A stretch of 64,000 nt of DNA from Bin87 sp034428455. GTDB taxonomy: Bacteria; Chloroflexota; Dehalococcoidia; Lucifugimonadales; UBA3495. The stretch lies in contig DAOUHZ010000001.1 of the NCBI GenBank assembly GCA_034428455.1, positions 1 to 64,000 on the forward strand. The letters are read 5' to 3'. Below, piece after piece: positions 17,763 through 26,357 of the stretch (its first letter is position 1; each line of letters begins with the position of its first letter). The notes below the pieces were generated by a model that was not told where the DNA came from, did no database searches, and saw only the letters and a program-made list of their open reading frames with translations. A program made the position numbers and the translations under genes.

Positions 17763-18002
17763 ATGGACCGCTATCGTTGGACGCTGAGAGTGGCGATTGG
17801 CGGGGTTGTGTTCCTGGCCGCGATTGCCGTGTTCGTCGCGGTCGTGCGGGCCTTCAACATGATGATTGCCGGCGTGTATCCGGAGGCATGGGTGTTGACG
17901 GCGATGATGACGGCGCCGTTCACCATTGGGGCAGTGTCGGTGGCGACCATTGCCACGGCGCTGGTTGAGACCTTCCGACGGCGGCGCGTCGTCTCCGCCT
18001 GA
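17763..18002 (+). CDS. Small two-helix membrane protein
   Basis: 79 residues with two predicted membrane helices (IGGVVFLAAIAVFVAVVRAF and AMMTAPFTIGAVSVATIATAL) and basic ends (FRRRR). Two adjacent ATGs exist; the second, at 17763, is 4 nt from GGAGG while the first is 1 nt away, so the second is used. No family recognised. A MITE lies between it and the convergent transporter gene. Coding is supported by the ribosome-binding site and the hydrophobic pattern. Confidence 0.65.
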   Translation: MDRYRWTLRVAIGGVVFLAAIAVFVAVVRAFNMMIAGVYPEAWVLTAMMTAPFTIGAVSVATIATALVETFRRRRVVSA

Positions 18003-18082
18003 ACCGCTCAGGTCGATTGCACGGCGCGGATGTCCGCCCGCGCCGATAGGGTAGTCTGCCGTCCGACGACCGGAGGGCCATG

Positions 18083-18219
18083 CTCACACGTACCCAGTTT
18101 GTCATTGCTAGCGCAGCATGGCGATCTCGCTGGGGCCAGGATCGTAGCTACACCAACGGGATTGGCACGTCGCTTCGCTCCTCGCAATGACAGGCTTGAG
18201 GAAACTGGGTACGCATGAG
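18083..18219. mobile_element. 137-bp MITE family, copy D
   Basis: Exactly 137 bp, from CTCACACGTACCCAGTTT to AAACTGGGTACGCATGAG. The internal spacer (GGGGCCAGGATCGTAGCTAC) matches copy H. The right end lies 3 nt from the stop codon of the downstream minus-strand permease gene. No target duplication can be seen. Confidence 0.85.
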
Positions 18220-18222
18220 AAT

Positions 18223-19317
18223 CTAGTGCCCGGCGTTCAGCGCTTCCTGACGGCCACGGGCTACCGCCTGTGTGAGCCGGTCAATCACGATGGCCATGAA
18301 GACAATGGCCAGGCCGGCGATTACGCCGTTGCCCACCTCGTTCTTCTGGATGGCTCGCAGCACGTTGTCGCCCAGACCGCCGGCGGCCACCATGCTGGCA
18401 ATCGTGACCATGGCCAGCGCCATCATCGTGGTCTGGTTGATGCCCGCCATGATGGTGGGCAGCGCCATGGGGATCTGCACCTTGGACAGGATCTGCAACG
18501 GTGACGCGCCGAAGGAACGCGCCGCCTCCACCGTCTCCGGAGACACCTGCCGGATGCCCAGGTTAGTGAGCCGAATGACCGGCGGGACCGCGTAGATGAT
18601 GGTGGCGAAGATGCCGGCCGGTTTGCCCAGCCCGAAGAACAGTATTCCGGGGATCAGGTACACGAAGCTGGGCATCGTCTGCATACCGTCCAGAATCGGG
18701 CGCATGATGCGGTCGGCAGTCTGGTTCCGCGCACCCAGCACGCCCAGGGGAAGGCCGATGCCCACCGACAGGGCCACCGCCACGACCATCAGCGCGATGG
18801 TATCCACCGTGGGTTCCCACAGGCCCATGAATCCGATGAACAGGAACGCGAGACCTGTGAATATCATCAGGGACAGTCTTCCCACCGCGTAGGAAGCCAG
18901 CACCAGCCCGAGGATCACGGCGGGCCAGGGAAGCCATTTCAACCCGCGCTCGATGTACAGCAGCGCATAGGTGATGCCGTCCTTGATGCCCTCGAACAGC
19001 CACCGACCGTTGGTGGTCAGCCACTTGGTAGCGCCGTCAATCGCGTCTCCGGTCACGTCCCGAACGGACCTGGGGAAGCTGGTGGATCCGTCGCTGGACT
19101 GCACGTGGGCGACGGTGGTGGGAAATTCCATCCCCGGCCCAAAGAACGCCAGGCACAGGACCAGCACGACGATGACGGAGACCACACCGGCGATCCACAG
19201 GTAAAGGGGTGGAATGGCCGCCAGCGAAAACCGCGGCGACTCCGACGACGGTATCGGTTCTGACACCGTCCCTGGGGTGGCTCGGGATTCGGGCTCGTCT
19301 CTGGTGATGACTGCCAT
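18223..19317 (-). CDS. Glycine betaine/proline-type ABC transporter permease (ProW-like)
   Basis: 364-residue inner-membrane permease of an osmoprotectant ABC importer. After a ~40-residue cytoplasmic lead and a first helix comes a ~75-residue loop, then a helix bundle. The EAA coupling motif reads EAARSFGASPLQILSKVQIP and is followed by ALPTIMAGINQTTMMALAMV, typical of OpuAB/ProW. The ATPase gene lies 69 bp upstream on the same strand, so the two form an operon. No substrate-binding protein gene is adjacent. The stop codon lies just beyond a MITE copy. Confidence 0.92.
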   Translation of the reverse strand: MAVITRDEPESRATPGTVSEPIPSSESPRFSLAAIPPLYLWIAGVVSVIVVLVLCLAFFGPGMEFPTTVAHVQSSDGSTSFPRSVRDVTGDAIDGATKWLTTNGRWLFEGIKDGITYALLYIERGLKWLPWPAVILGLVLASYAVGRLSLMIFTGLAFLFIGFMGLWEPTVDTIALMVVAVALSVGIGLPLGVLGARNQTADRIMRPILDGMQTMPSFVYLIPGILFFGLGKPAGIFATIIYAVPPVIRLTNLGIRQVSPETVEAARSFGASPLQILSKVQIPMALPTIMAGINQTTMMALAMVTIASMVAAGGLGDNVLRAIQKNEVGNGVIAGLAIVFMAIVIDRLTQAVARGRQEALNAGH

Positions 19318-19386
19318 GTTGGCCTCCGCGACGGCATCAGTCCAATAGACCGGCCGGTGGAACGGGGATCTGGCGAAGTTAGGGGG

Positions 19387-20787
19387 TTAGGAGATGGGCG
19401 GTTGCTGCATACGCGCGCGCGACAATTCCACTTCGACTTCCGTTGCGTCCTCAAGCTGGCTCTGGCCTTGGTCCGCAGCGGGTTGGGCGGCGGCCAGGGC
19501 CGCGTTCTCGGCGGCGTTGGCTTGGTAATCGGGATCCGCGCTGGACGTTTCCGCCAGCGCCTCGGCCAGCGCGCTGCGGTGCACCTCGCCGACCAGCGTG
19601 TTCATCTCATCGGTAACCGGAATCGGGAAGTCGCTGCCCATGGCCAAGGGGATCAATTCGTCAAAGGAAGTGGCCGGCGCCACCGCCTGGTATTCGCGAT
19701 CCACGTAGTCCCAGGCTTCGTCGAACCGCTTGACCCCGGCCCGCAGCGCGCGCTCGGCGTTGGTGATTGACAGCAGGCCGATGTAGCGCTCATGCCGGTC
19801 CACCATCCACGCGGCGTCGCCGTCGCTGTTGCCGATGGTGTGCAGAGCGGCCCGCGGGCCCTGGTGACCCATCACGGTGGCCTTGGGCGTCACCATTACC
19901 TTGCTGGCGCTGAGGATGGTCTCCAGGCGCACATCCTGGGTGAAGTCGCCCACGTATTCGTCCTCGGGCCGCAGCACGATGTCCTCCGGGGATCCGATCT
20001 GCGCCACCTTGCCGTCGTGCATGATGGCGATCCGGTCGCCCAGTTTCAGCGCTTCGTTGAGGTCGTGGGTGATGAACACGATGGTCTTGTGCAGCTCCGT
20101 TTGCAGGCGGAGCAGCTCGTCCTGCATCTGCCGGCGGATCAGCGGGTCCAGCCCGCTGAACGGCTCGTCCATGAGCAGGATGTCGGTGTCCACCGCCAGC
20201 GCCCGGGCCAGTCCAACCCGCTGCTGCATGCCGCCCGAAAGCTGGCGAGGGAATGATTCTTCCCACCCGCCCAGGCCGACCAGTTCCAGGACTTCGCGAG
20301 TGCGGGCTTCCCGCTCCGCTTTCTTGACTCCCTGTACTTCCAGCCCCCACCCCGCGTTGTCCAGCACGTTGCGGTGCGGCATCAGCCCGTAGTGCTGGAA
20401 CACCATGGCGATCTTGCTGCGGCGGAACTCAATCAGCTCCTTGTCCGACATCTGGGTGATGTCCTCGCCGTCGATTACTATCTCGCCGGCCGTGGGTTCG
20501 ATCAGGCGGATCAGGCAGCGCACCATCGTGGACTTGCCGCTGCCGGACAGCCCCATAATCACGAAGGTTTCGCCCCGGTTCACCTGGAACGACACGTCAT
20601 GCAGACCGATGACGTTGCCGAACTCGCTCTGGAAGAAGGATTTATCCTGGTCCGAGTACTGCGGCTCCAATACTCGTTCCGGGTTCCTTCCGAATACCTT
20701 CCAGACCGAATTAACCCGGATGTACGGCTGACCATCAGCGCTCAGGAAGTTCGTGGCTTCGCTCGATATGTTGTCCGTGGCCACCAT
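19387..20787 (-). CDS. Glycine betaine/proline-type ABC transporter ATP-binding protein (ProV-like)
   Basis: 466-residue ATPase of the osmoprotectant importer. Walker A is GLSGSGKST, the Q-loop is MVFQHYGLMPHRNV, the signature is LSGGMQQRVGLARAL, Walker B is ILLMDEPFSGLDPL, and the switch His is in FITHDLNEAL. A C-terminal extension of about 150 residues holds a CBS-like region, ending in an Ala/Glu-rich tail; CBS domains of OpuA/ProV sense ionic strength. ATG 20787 is chosen over an upstream in-frame start because the family homology begins soon after and GGAGG lies 11 nt upstream. Operon with the permease gene. Confidence 0.92.
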   Translation of the reverse strand: MVATDNISSEATNFLSADGQPYIRVNSVWKVFGRNPERVLEPQYSDQDKSFFQSEFGNVIGLHDVSFQVNRGETFVIMGLSGSGKSTMVRCLIRLIEPTAGEIVIDGEDITQMSDKELIEFRRSKIAMVFQHYGLMPHRNVLDNAGWGLEVQGVKKAEREARTREVLELVGLGGWEESFPRQLSGGMQQRVGLARALAVDTDILLMDEPFSGLDPLIRRQMQDELLRLQTELHKTIVFITHDLNEALKLGDRIAIMHDGKVAQIGSPEDIVLRPEDEYVGDFTQDVRLETILSASKVMVTPKATVMGHQGPRAALHTIGNSDGDAAWMVDRHERYIGLLSITNAERALRAGVKRFDEAWDYVDREYQAVAPATSFDELIPLAMGSDFPIPVTDEMNTLVGEVHRSALAEALAETSSADPDYQANAAENAALAAAQPAADQGQSQLEDATEVEVELSRARMQQPPIS

Positions 20788-20888
20788 GAGCAACAGCGCC
20801 TCCGCCAGTGTCGATATTTCGTTTCTTGCGCCGGGCGTGTTGGGCCACCGTAGGCCCGGCACCAATGTTTGTCAACCCTTGCTCACGC

Positions 20889-21025
20889 CTCATGCGTACC
20901 CAGTTTGTCATCGCGAGGAGCGCAGCGACGTGGCGATCTCGCTACCCGAAGAATGGCCCCTCCAGCAACGAGATTGCCACGCTGCGCTCGCAATGACAAT
21001 CTGGGGGAAACTGGGTACGCGTGAG
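20889..21025. mobile_element. 137-bp MITE family, copy E, with 10-bp target duplication
   Basis: Exactly 137 bp, from CTCATGCGTACCCAGTTT to AAACTGGGTACGCGTGAG. It is flanked by TTGCTCACGC (20879-20888) and TTGCTCAGGC (21026-21035), 9 of 10 identical. The right duplication contains the tgt stop codon. Confidence 0.9.
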
Positions 21026-21029
21026 TTGC

Positions 21030-22211
21030 TCAGGCGCCGCGCTCTTCGATCCAACGGTGCTTCTGCGCCTGACGCCGTCCTTCGTCCGTGGGCTGGTATG
21101 TTCCCAGAAAACTCTGCCGGAAAGAAGCGAACCGCCCTGCCGCGATGGCGTCCCGCAGGTCCGACATCAGGCGCAGTATGAAGCGCAGGTTGTGGATCGA
21201 CGCCAGGCGAGGGCCCAGCATCTCGCCGGCCTTGAAGAGGTGGCGCAGGTAGGCGGCGGTGTAGTTCCGGCAGGCGTAGCAGTCGCACGTCCCATCCAGT
21301 GGCTCGTCCTGTTCGGCATACTTGCGGTTGGCGATGTTGACCCGACCGGTGGGAGTGAACAGCGCGCCGTTGCGGGCCACGCGCGTGGGCAGCACGCAAT
21401 CGAACATGTCCACGCCCAGCGCAACCGAGTTCACCAGGTCCTCGGGAGAGCCCACTCCCATCAGGTAGCGGGGTCGGTCTGACGGCAGGTTGTCGCACAC
21501 CAGCCCGGTTACGTCGTGCATCTCCGCCTTGGTCTCGCCCACCGCCAGGCCGCCGATGGCGTATCCGTCGAAGGGTATGTCGGTGATGTAGTCTGTTGAC
21601 GCCCGTCGCAGTTCCGGCAGCGTCCCGCCTTGCACTATCCCGAACAACGCCTGCTGTCCGGCCCGGTCGCTCCGCGCATGGGTGTCGTAGCACACATCCG
21701 CCCAACGATGGGTGCGCTTCATCGCATCTTTCACCGCGGTGGGTTCGCCGGCTGAAAAGACGCACTGGTCGAAGCACATGATGATGTCCGCTCCGATGCC
21801 GTGCTGGTTGCGGATCGCCGACTCCGGCGTGAACAGATGCTCGCTACCGTCGATGTGGGAGCGGAACACGATGCCGTCGTCGTTGACGCGGCGGAGCGTG
21901 CCCATGCTGAACGCCTGGTAGCCGCCGCTGTCGGTCAGGATCGGGCCGCTCCAGCCCATGAAGCGGTGGAGCCCGCCGGAATCGCGCACTCGTGCAACTC
22001 CCGGCCGGAGATACAGATGGTACGCGTTGCTCAACACCGTTTCCGCGCCCAGGGAGCGAACCTCGTCGAAGGTCAGTCCCTTCACCGTGGCCTGGGTTGC
22101 CACGGGCATGAACAGGGGCGTTTGCGCCACCCCATGGGGCGTGGTAATCTGCCCGCGCCGGGCGGCGCCATCGGTGGAGAGCAGTTGAAAGCCGAACCGT
22201 TGGGTCGTCAT
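21030..22211 (-). CDS. tgt: Queuine tRNA-ribosyltransferase
   Basis: 393-residue enzyme that exchanges guanine-34 for the queuosine precursor in tRNAs with GUN anticodons. Seen: the active-site region ILTDSGGYQAFSMG, the nucleophile region GVDMFDCVLPTRVARNG, and the zinc site CDCYACRN followed by H. The start at 22211 (MTTQRFGFQLL) fits family length; an upstream in-frame ATG adds 27 unlikely residues. No strong ribosome-binding site is visible. Transcribed alone, with a MITE inserted at its stop codon. Confidence 0.95.
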   Translation of the reverse strand: MTTQRFGFQLLSTDGAARRGQITTPHGVAQTPLFMPVATQATVKGLTFDEVRSLGAETVLSNAYHLYLRPGVARVRDSGGLHRFMGWSGPILTDSGGYQAFSMGTLRRVNDDGIVFRSHIDGSEHLFTPESAIRNQHGIGADIIMCFDQCVFSAGEPTAVKDAMKRTHRWADVCYDTHARSDRAGQQALFGIVQGGTLPELRRASTDYITDIPFDGYAIGGLAVGETKAEMHDVTGLVCDNLPSDRPRYLMGVGSPEDLVNSVALGVDMFDCVLPTRVARNGALFTPTGRVNIANRKYAEQDEPLDGTCDCYACRNYTAAYLRHLFKAGEMLGPRLASIHNLRFILRLMSDLRDAIAAGRFASFRQSFLGTYQPTDEGRRQAQKHRWIEERGA

Positions 22212-22353
22212 GCGGGTTAATGTACGCGCTATTCGTCCGCCAGCGCAAACCTGCGGTCTTACGATCCCAGCTTTAGCTGCACGGCAGGCCAATCTGGAAT
22301 ATCATTGTGCCGCACCCTCCGTTGCAATCCTCTGCCGGCAATAGGGTTCACAC

Positions 22354-22548
22354 ATGTACCAGGCGCTTTCCGAATTCCTGCTGGAGTTGAGCCGTCACAG
22401 GATACTGTGGGCGGTCTGCGTTATTGCTGCCATGGCGGTCACCGCGGTGACTTTGTACGTCTTCTGGGATTTGGTGGCTCGCGGCGTCGGGCTGGTCCGT
22501 CCCCGTGGACGCTCGCCGGCGGATCGCCACTCCGGTAGGGGACACTAG
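22354..22548 (+). CDS. Small membrane protein encoded before the TauE/SafE exporter
   Basis: 64 residues with one membrane helix (ILWAVCVIAAMAVTAVTLYVFW) and a basic tail. Its TAG stop is one base before the GTG start of the exporter gene, so the two are probably translationally coupled. The start has no clear ribosome-binding site. Similar short proteins often precede TauE/SafE genes (recalled, not searched). Confidence 0.6.
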   Translation: MYQALSEFLLELSRHRILWAVCVIAAMAVTAVTLYVFWDLVARGVGLVRPRGRSPADRHSGRGH

Positions 22549-22549
22549 C

Positions 22550-23653
22550 GTGCATTTCCCCATCGCCGACGCCACGGTATCGCCCCTGCTGCTGGCGCTG
22601 CTGGGAATGATCGTCGGCACCATGACCGGGTTTTTCGGCGTGGGCGGGGGTTTCCTGATTACCGGGGGACTCCTGGTGCTGGGCGTGCCGACCATCTACG
22701 CCGTTGGCACGGGCCTCCTCATGGTGATGGGCACGGCCATCACCAGCACCCTGCGCCATCGTCGCCTGGGCAACGTCGATATGCGGCTGGCCGTCCTGAT
22801 CGTTTGCGGAACCATCCCCGGCGTGTTCGCCGGCGAACGAGTCAACGCGACGCTGGAACACGCCGGAGTCGCCGGGCCGGTGGTAGGCGCGGTCTACTTC
22901 GTGCTGTTGCTGAGCCTGGGTTCACTGATGGTGGGCAACTGGATCAGGCAACTGCGGTACCGTCCGGGCCGGAAGGTGGGCGGCGGTCTGCCCGGTTGGT
23001 TTCGCAGCGTGCGCGTCGGGCCGGACCGGCTCCGACTGCCCCTGCTGAAAAACGCCCGGTTTTCCGGCGAAGTGAACCTGCGGCCGTCGTTCCCCGGCGC
23101 CGGTATTGATGAAATGTCCGCATTGGTTCCGGTGTTCGCCGGCTTTACCATCGGGTTCGTCGCGGCGCTGCTGGGCGCGGGCGGCGGGTTCCTGCTGATG
23201 CCGTTCCTGGTCTATGGATTGGGCGTTCCGCCGGCCGTCGCCATCGGCACCGATCTGTTCCAGATCATCATTACCGGCAGCCTGGGGGCGTTCCTCTACT
23301 CGCTGAGCGGCAACGTCGATCCGATGATCGCGGTCATCATGTTCACGTCGGCCTCCGTCGGCACCCAACTCGGCGCCCTGGCCACGCGGTTCGTCAACGC
23401 CAGCCGGATACTCGGTCTGTTTGGCGTCACGGTGCTCAACGCCGGCATCGCCGTGGGTCTTGGTCAGTTGGCCCGGCTGATTGGATCGGGCGGGCTGGAG
23501 CAGGTCAGTCAGGTATTGCTTCTGGGCGTATCCGGCGCAGTCGCGGCGACGATCCTCACACTGCTGGCCGCCGCTGCGGTGAGCCAGGCCCGGCGCGGCC
23601 GGCGGCTGTCCGCTTTGCGTGAAGCCAGGGCGACCCGGCGCCGTGCGGTTTGA
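22550..23653 (+). CDS. TauE/SafE-family membrane transporter (sulfite/anion exporter)
   Basis: 367-residue polytopic membrane protein. The two related halves characteristic of the family are visible: GMIVGTMTGFFGVGGGFLI near the start and GFTIGFVAALLGAGGGFLLMPFL in the middle, each with a Gly-rich GxGGG motif. The GTG at 22550 is chosen: AGGGGA lies upstream, and the N-terminus HFPIADATVSPLLLAL matches the usual family start, whereas an upstream GTG adds an unlikely basic stretch. Members export sulfite, sulfoacetate or related anions; substrate here unknown. Followed by a strong compound hairpin terminator. Confidence 0.9.
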   Translation: MHFPIADATVSPLLLALLGMIVGTMTGFFGVGGGFLITGGLLVLGVPTIYAVGTGLLMVMGTAITSTLRHRRLGNVDMRLAVLIVCGTIPGVFAGERVNATLEHAGVAGPVVGAVYFVLLLSLGSLMVGNWIRQLRYRPGRKVGGGLPGWFRSVRVGPDRLRLPLLKNARFSGEVNLRPSFPGAGIDEMSALVPVFAGFTIGFVAALLGAGGGFLLMPFLVYGLGVPPAVAIGTDLFQIIITGSLGAFLYSLSGNVDPMIAVIMFTSASVGTQLGALATRFVNASRILGLFGVTVLNAGIAVGLGQLARLIGSGGLEQVSQVLLLGVSGAVAATILTLLAAAAVSQARRGRRLSALREARATRRRAV

Positions 23654-23693
23654 CACGCCGGCGGTAAAGTGGTTAATATTACGGTGAATCTTC

Positions 23694-23738
23694 CCCGCCG
23701 TCCGGGTCATTTTTGACCCGCACTGGCGGGCGTTTTTT
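23694..23738 (+). terminator. Compound hairpin terminator / possible attenuator before the NYN gene
   Basis: An inner stem CGGGTCA / TGACCCG with a TTTT loop (23703-23720) is enclosed by an outer stem CCCGCC / GGCGGG (23694-23699, 23725-23730) and followed by CG and TTTTTT (23733-23738). An alternative hairpin CCCGC-ACTG-GCGGG would exclude the inner stem. It ends at the first possible start codon of the next gene. A -10-like TAATAT at 23674-23679 lies upstream, so a transcript of the next gene could pass through it. Confidence 0.8.
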
Positions 23739-23750
23739 ATGGTAGTGTCC

Positions 23751-24368
23751 ATGGCAAAGCGCGTAGTGCTATTTGTAGATTATCAGAACGTTTACATGCG
23801 TGCCCGAGATGCCTTCCACAATCCTCATGCAGATCCGCACTGGATGGGGCAGGTAAACCCTACCGAGCTGGGCAGCTACATAGTTGCGCAGACCCCTTAT
23901 CCAGAAAGGGTTTTGCATGGCGTGCGCATCTATCGAGGAATGCCCAACAACGAAAGGGACCCCAAAGGCTACCGAGCTGCCCGTCGCCAGATTGCGGCAT
24001 GGGAGCAGCAGACTCTGGTGACGGTAACAACCAGGCAGCTCCGCTACCCGCGAAATTACCCAGACTCCCGACCCGAAGAGAAAGGAATAGATGTCCAGAT
24101 AGCGTTGGATTTCGTGATGATGGCAGTACGCAATGAGTACGATATCGGGATATTAATGACCAACGACACTGATCTCAGGCCTGCCCTTGAAGCAGTCATT
24201 AATCTTGGTTCGCAAACGGTTGAAGTTGCAACTTGGGAGCCGCGAGAAGGACGTCCTCGGCAACACCTTCGCCTACCGGGGACCACAGCAATTGCCCAAC
24301 CATATTGCCATTGGATCGGCTTGGAAGGTTACAACACCATCAGCGACGATACCGACTACGCGGGTTGA
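23751..24368 (+). CDS. NYN-domain protein (LabA/DUF88-like predicted RNase)
   Basis: 205 residues. The PIN-like NYN fold is indicated by three acidic motifs: VVLFVDYQNVY (D10, N13), KGIDVQIALDFVMMAV in the middle, and ILMTNDTDLRPALEAV. Such proteins are predicted metal-dependent ribonucleases acting on RNA. Starts at 23739 and 23751 are both possible; neither has a ribosome-binding site and both follow the U-tract of a terminator directly. The second is used because family proteins begin close to the first beta strand. Convergent with aroB, 1 bp between stop codons. Confidence 0.85.
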   Translation: MAKRVVLFVDYQNVYMRARDAFHNPHADPHWMGQVNPTELGSYIVAQTPYPERVLHGVRIYRGMPNNERDPKGYRAARRQIAAWEQQTLVTVTTRQLRYPRNYPDSRPEEKGIDVQIALDFVMMAVRNEYDIGILMTNDTDLRPALEAVINLGSQTVEVATWEPREGRPRQHLRLPGTTAIAQPYCHWIGLEGYNTISDDTDYAG

Positions 24369-24369
24369 T

Positions 24370-25494
24370 TTAGTCGAAAGGCTCCGTCAGCCAGGTCAGG
24401 GTTTCCTCGACGACCTCGCCGGGGATGTCGCGGCGCACGGTGGCCCGGCCCACGTCTTCCAGCAGCACCCAGCGGTTGGCGCCGCCGACGGTCTTCTTGT
24501 CCAGGGACATGGCTCCGCGGACCCCGTCCAGGTCAACGCCCCGGGCCGATATGGGCAGGTTGAATCGCTCCAGCAGGACGCGCTGGCGTTCCAGGATGTC
24601 GTCGCCGATCATGCCCATCTCCCGGGCGATGCGGCCGGCGCCCATCATGCCCACCGACACGCCTTCTCCGTGCATGAACCGGCCGTACTCTGTGGACGCT
24701 TCCAGCGCGTGGCCGATGGTGTGACCATAGTTCAGCAGGATGCGGATGCCCAGGGTCTCCCGCTCGTCCTGGCTCACCACGTCGGCCTTGATGGCCATGC
24801 TGCGGCGGATCACCTCGGTGGAGATTTCCGGTTCCACTTCCATCAGCGCTTCGGCGTGTTCCTCGAACACGTCAACCAGCGACGGGTCCAGGATCAGGCC
24901 GTGTTTGATGGCCTCCGCCCAACCCTCGGCGAGCTCGCGCTTGCCCAGGGTTGACAGGGCCTGCACGTCGGCCAGGACCGCCCGGGGTTGGTAGAAAGCG
25001 CCGACCATGTTCTTGGCCTGGGGCAGGTTCACCGCCACCTTGCCGCCGATGGAGGCGTCCACCATGGCCGCCATGCTGGTGGGCACCTGCACGAAAGGCA
25101 CCCCGCGCAGGAAGGTGCTGGCGATGAAGCCGCCCAGGTCGCCGGCCACGCCGCCGCCGATGGCGATGATGGGCTGGCCCCGCTCGGCTCTCAGGCTCAC
25201 GAGCCACTCGTAGATTTCCTGCGCCTGCTGGAAGGACTTGCTGGTCTCGCCGGCGGGAATGACGAAGCAATGGGCGGCGATGCCGGCGCGCTGCAAGGCC
25301 CATTGGGCGTTGCGTCCGTAAGGTCGCATCACGTTCTCGTCCGTCACGATGTACGCGGTGCTGCCCAGCCCCAGCTCTTCGATGTGTTCGCCCAGGCGAT
25401 CTATGATGCCCCAGCCGGCGATGACGGGGTAACTGCCCCCGGAGTGGTGAACGGTTGCGGCGAGGTCGGTTTTAGTGGGGTTGGTCTCAGGCAT
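24370..25494 (-). CDS. aroB: 3-dehydroquinate synthase
   Basis: 374-residue NAD- and metal-dependent enzyme converting DAHP to 3-dehydroquinate in the shikimate pathway. Seen: NAD site GGGVAGDLGGFIASTFLRG, VPTSMAAMVDASIGGKVAVN, KNMVGAFYQP, EGWAEAIKHG (metal Glu) and LNYGHTIGHALE (metal His residues). GGAGA lies 8 nt before the ATG. It is the third gene of an aroK-DUF429-aroB run on the minus strand, consistent with co-transcription. Confidence 0.96.
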   Translation of the reverse strand: MPETNPTKTDLAATVHHSGGSYPVIAGWGIIDRLGEHIEELGLGSTAYIVTDENVMRPYGRNAQWALQRAGIAAHCFVIPAGETSKSFQQAQEIYEWLVSLRAERGQPIIAIGGGVAGDLGGFIASTFLRGVPFVQVPTSMAAMVDASIGGKVAVNLPQAKNMVGAFYQPRAVLADVQALSTLGKRELAEGWAEAIKHGLILDPSLVDVFEEHAEALMEVEPEISTEVIRRSMAIKADVVSQDERETLGIRILLNYGHTIGHALEASTEYGRFMHGEGVSVGMMGAGRIAREMGMIGDDILERQRVLLERFNLPISARGVDLDGVRGAMSLDKKTVGGANRWVLLEDVGRATVRRDIPGEVVEETLTWLTEPFD

Positions 25495-25565
25495 GACATT
25501 CTCTCCATTTTCGCATAGATATCAAAGTTGTTAGGGCGATTGGGTAGTGATGATGAGACCAGTTG

Positions 25566-26357
25566 TCATGTATTCGGCGGTATCCAGTACACCATCTCCA
25601 TAGTCAAACCGCAGGCGTCTAGTGCCCCGCTACCGGGAACTTGCTGAAGATTGTTGTGCCCCCGGTAGGCGGTTATAGCGGCGGCAAGCGCGTCGAGGAT
25701 GTCGTCATCACCGACGCACGTCTTGGCGTATCGCTGGCGGGCTGCTTGGCGAATAGCGGCAGTACGAGGTTCTAATGCAGTGAGAACCGTATCTCGCTCA
25801 TTTATCCCGTCATCGTTGATTCTGCCTTTTGTCTTCTTGGGATGTTGCATTTCTGTCCCGGGTTGCGCAACATTCAGTGCCCGAAAAAGGACTTCAGGGT
25901 GGACTTCCCTTACCTTTGGAACGGGTGGACGATTGGGCGCCAACAATACGTCATCGACCTTGGCTATCTGTCGCATTATTCCGATCGTTTGCGAGCTAAG
26001 CGATCTCGGGCCACCCTCAGCTCCCTGGGTGTGACGTAGCTCCGCATTCCTGATTCCATCAGTATCATCTGGGTCTGATCTGGAGTGGTCTACAGTATGC
26101 CGAGTAGGAGTTGTGAAAACGCTGGAACGGCGATTAGGCACCAAGTTTCGTGCCGCTGCGTCGCACTCACGTCTTTCCGGCCCCGGCGGCAAGCCGATGG
26201 GGATATCCACCAATATCAGTCGGGCTGCCTGGTAGTAGGTGAGCAAATCTTCAAACTCTACAAAAGCTCTTACTTCATATTCATCATTGCCGGCAAACCC
26301 CACGCTGAACCAGCTGCAACCAGCCCAGTCCACACCCACAAATTCAGTCCTGCCCAT
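25566..26357 (-). CDS. DUF429-family protein (predicted nuclease, RNase H-like fold)
   Basis: 263 residues. Family features are FVGVDWAG at the start, LILVDIPIGLPPG, ECDAAARNLVPNRRSSVFTTPTR, SLSSQTIGIMRQIAKVDDVL and a C-terminal DDILDALAAAITAY with conserved acidic residues. This pattern is that of DUF429, predicted to be an RNase H-like nuclease; no experimental role is known to me. ATG 26357 has GGGAGG 8 nt upstream, and the gene overlaps the end of aroK by 14 nt, so it is translated from the same transcript. Its place between two shikimate genes is probably fortuitous. Confidence 0.88.
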   Translation of the reverse strand: MGRTEFVGVDWAGCSWFSVGFAGNDEYEVRAFVEFEDLLTYYQAARLILVDIPIGLPPGPERRECDAAARNLVPNRRSSVFTTPTRHTVDHSRSDPDDTDGIRNAELRHTQGAEGGPRSLSSQTIGIMRQIAKVDDVLLAPNRPPVPKVREVHPEVLFRALNVAQPGTEMQHPKKTKGRINDDGINERDTVLTALEPRTAAIRQAARQRYAKTCVGDDDILDALAAAITAYRGHNNLQQVPGSGALDACGLTMEMVYWIPPNT

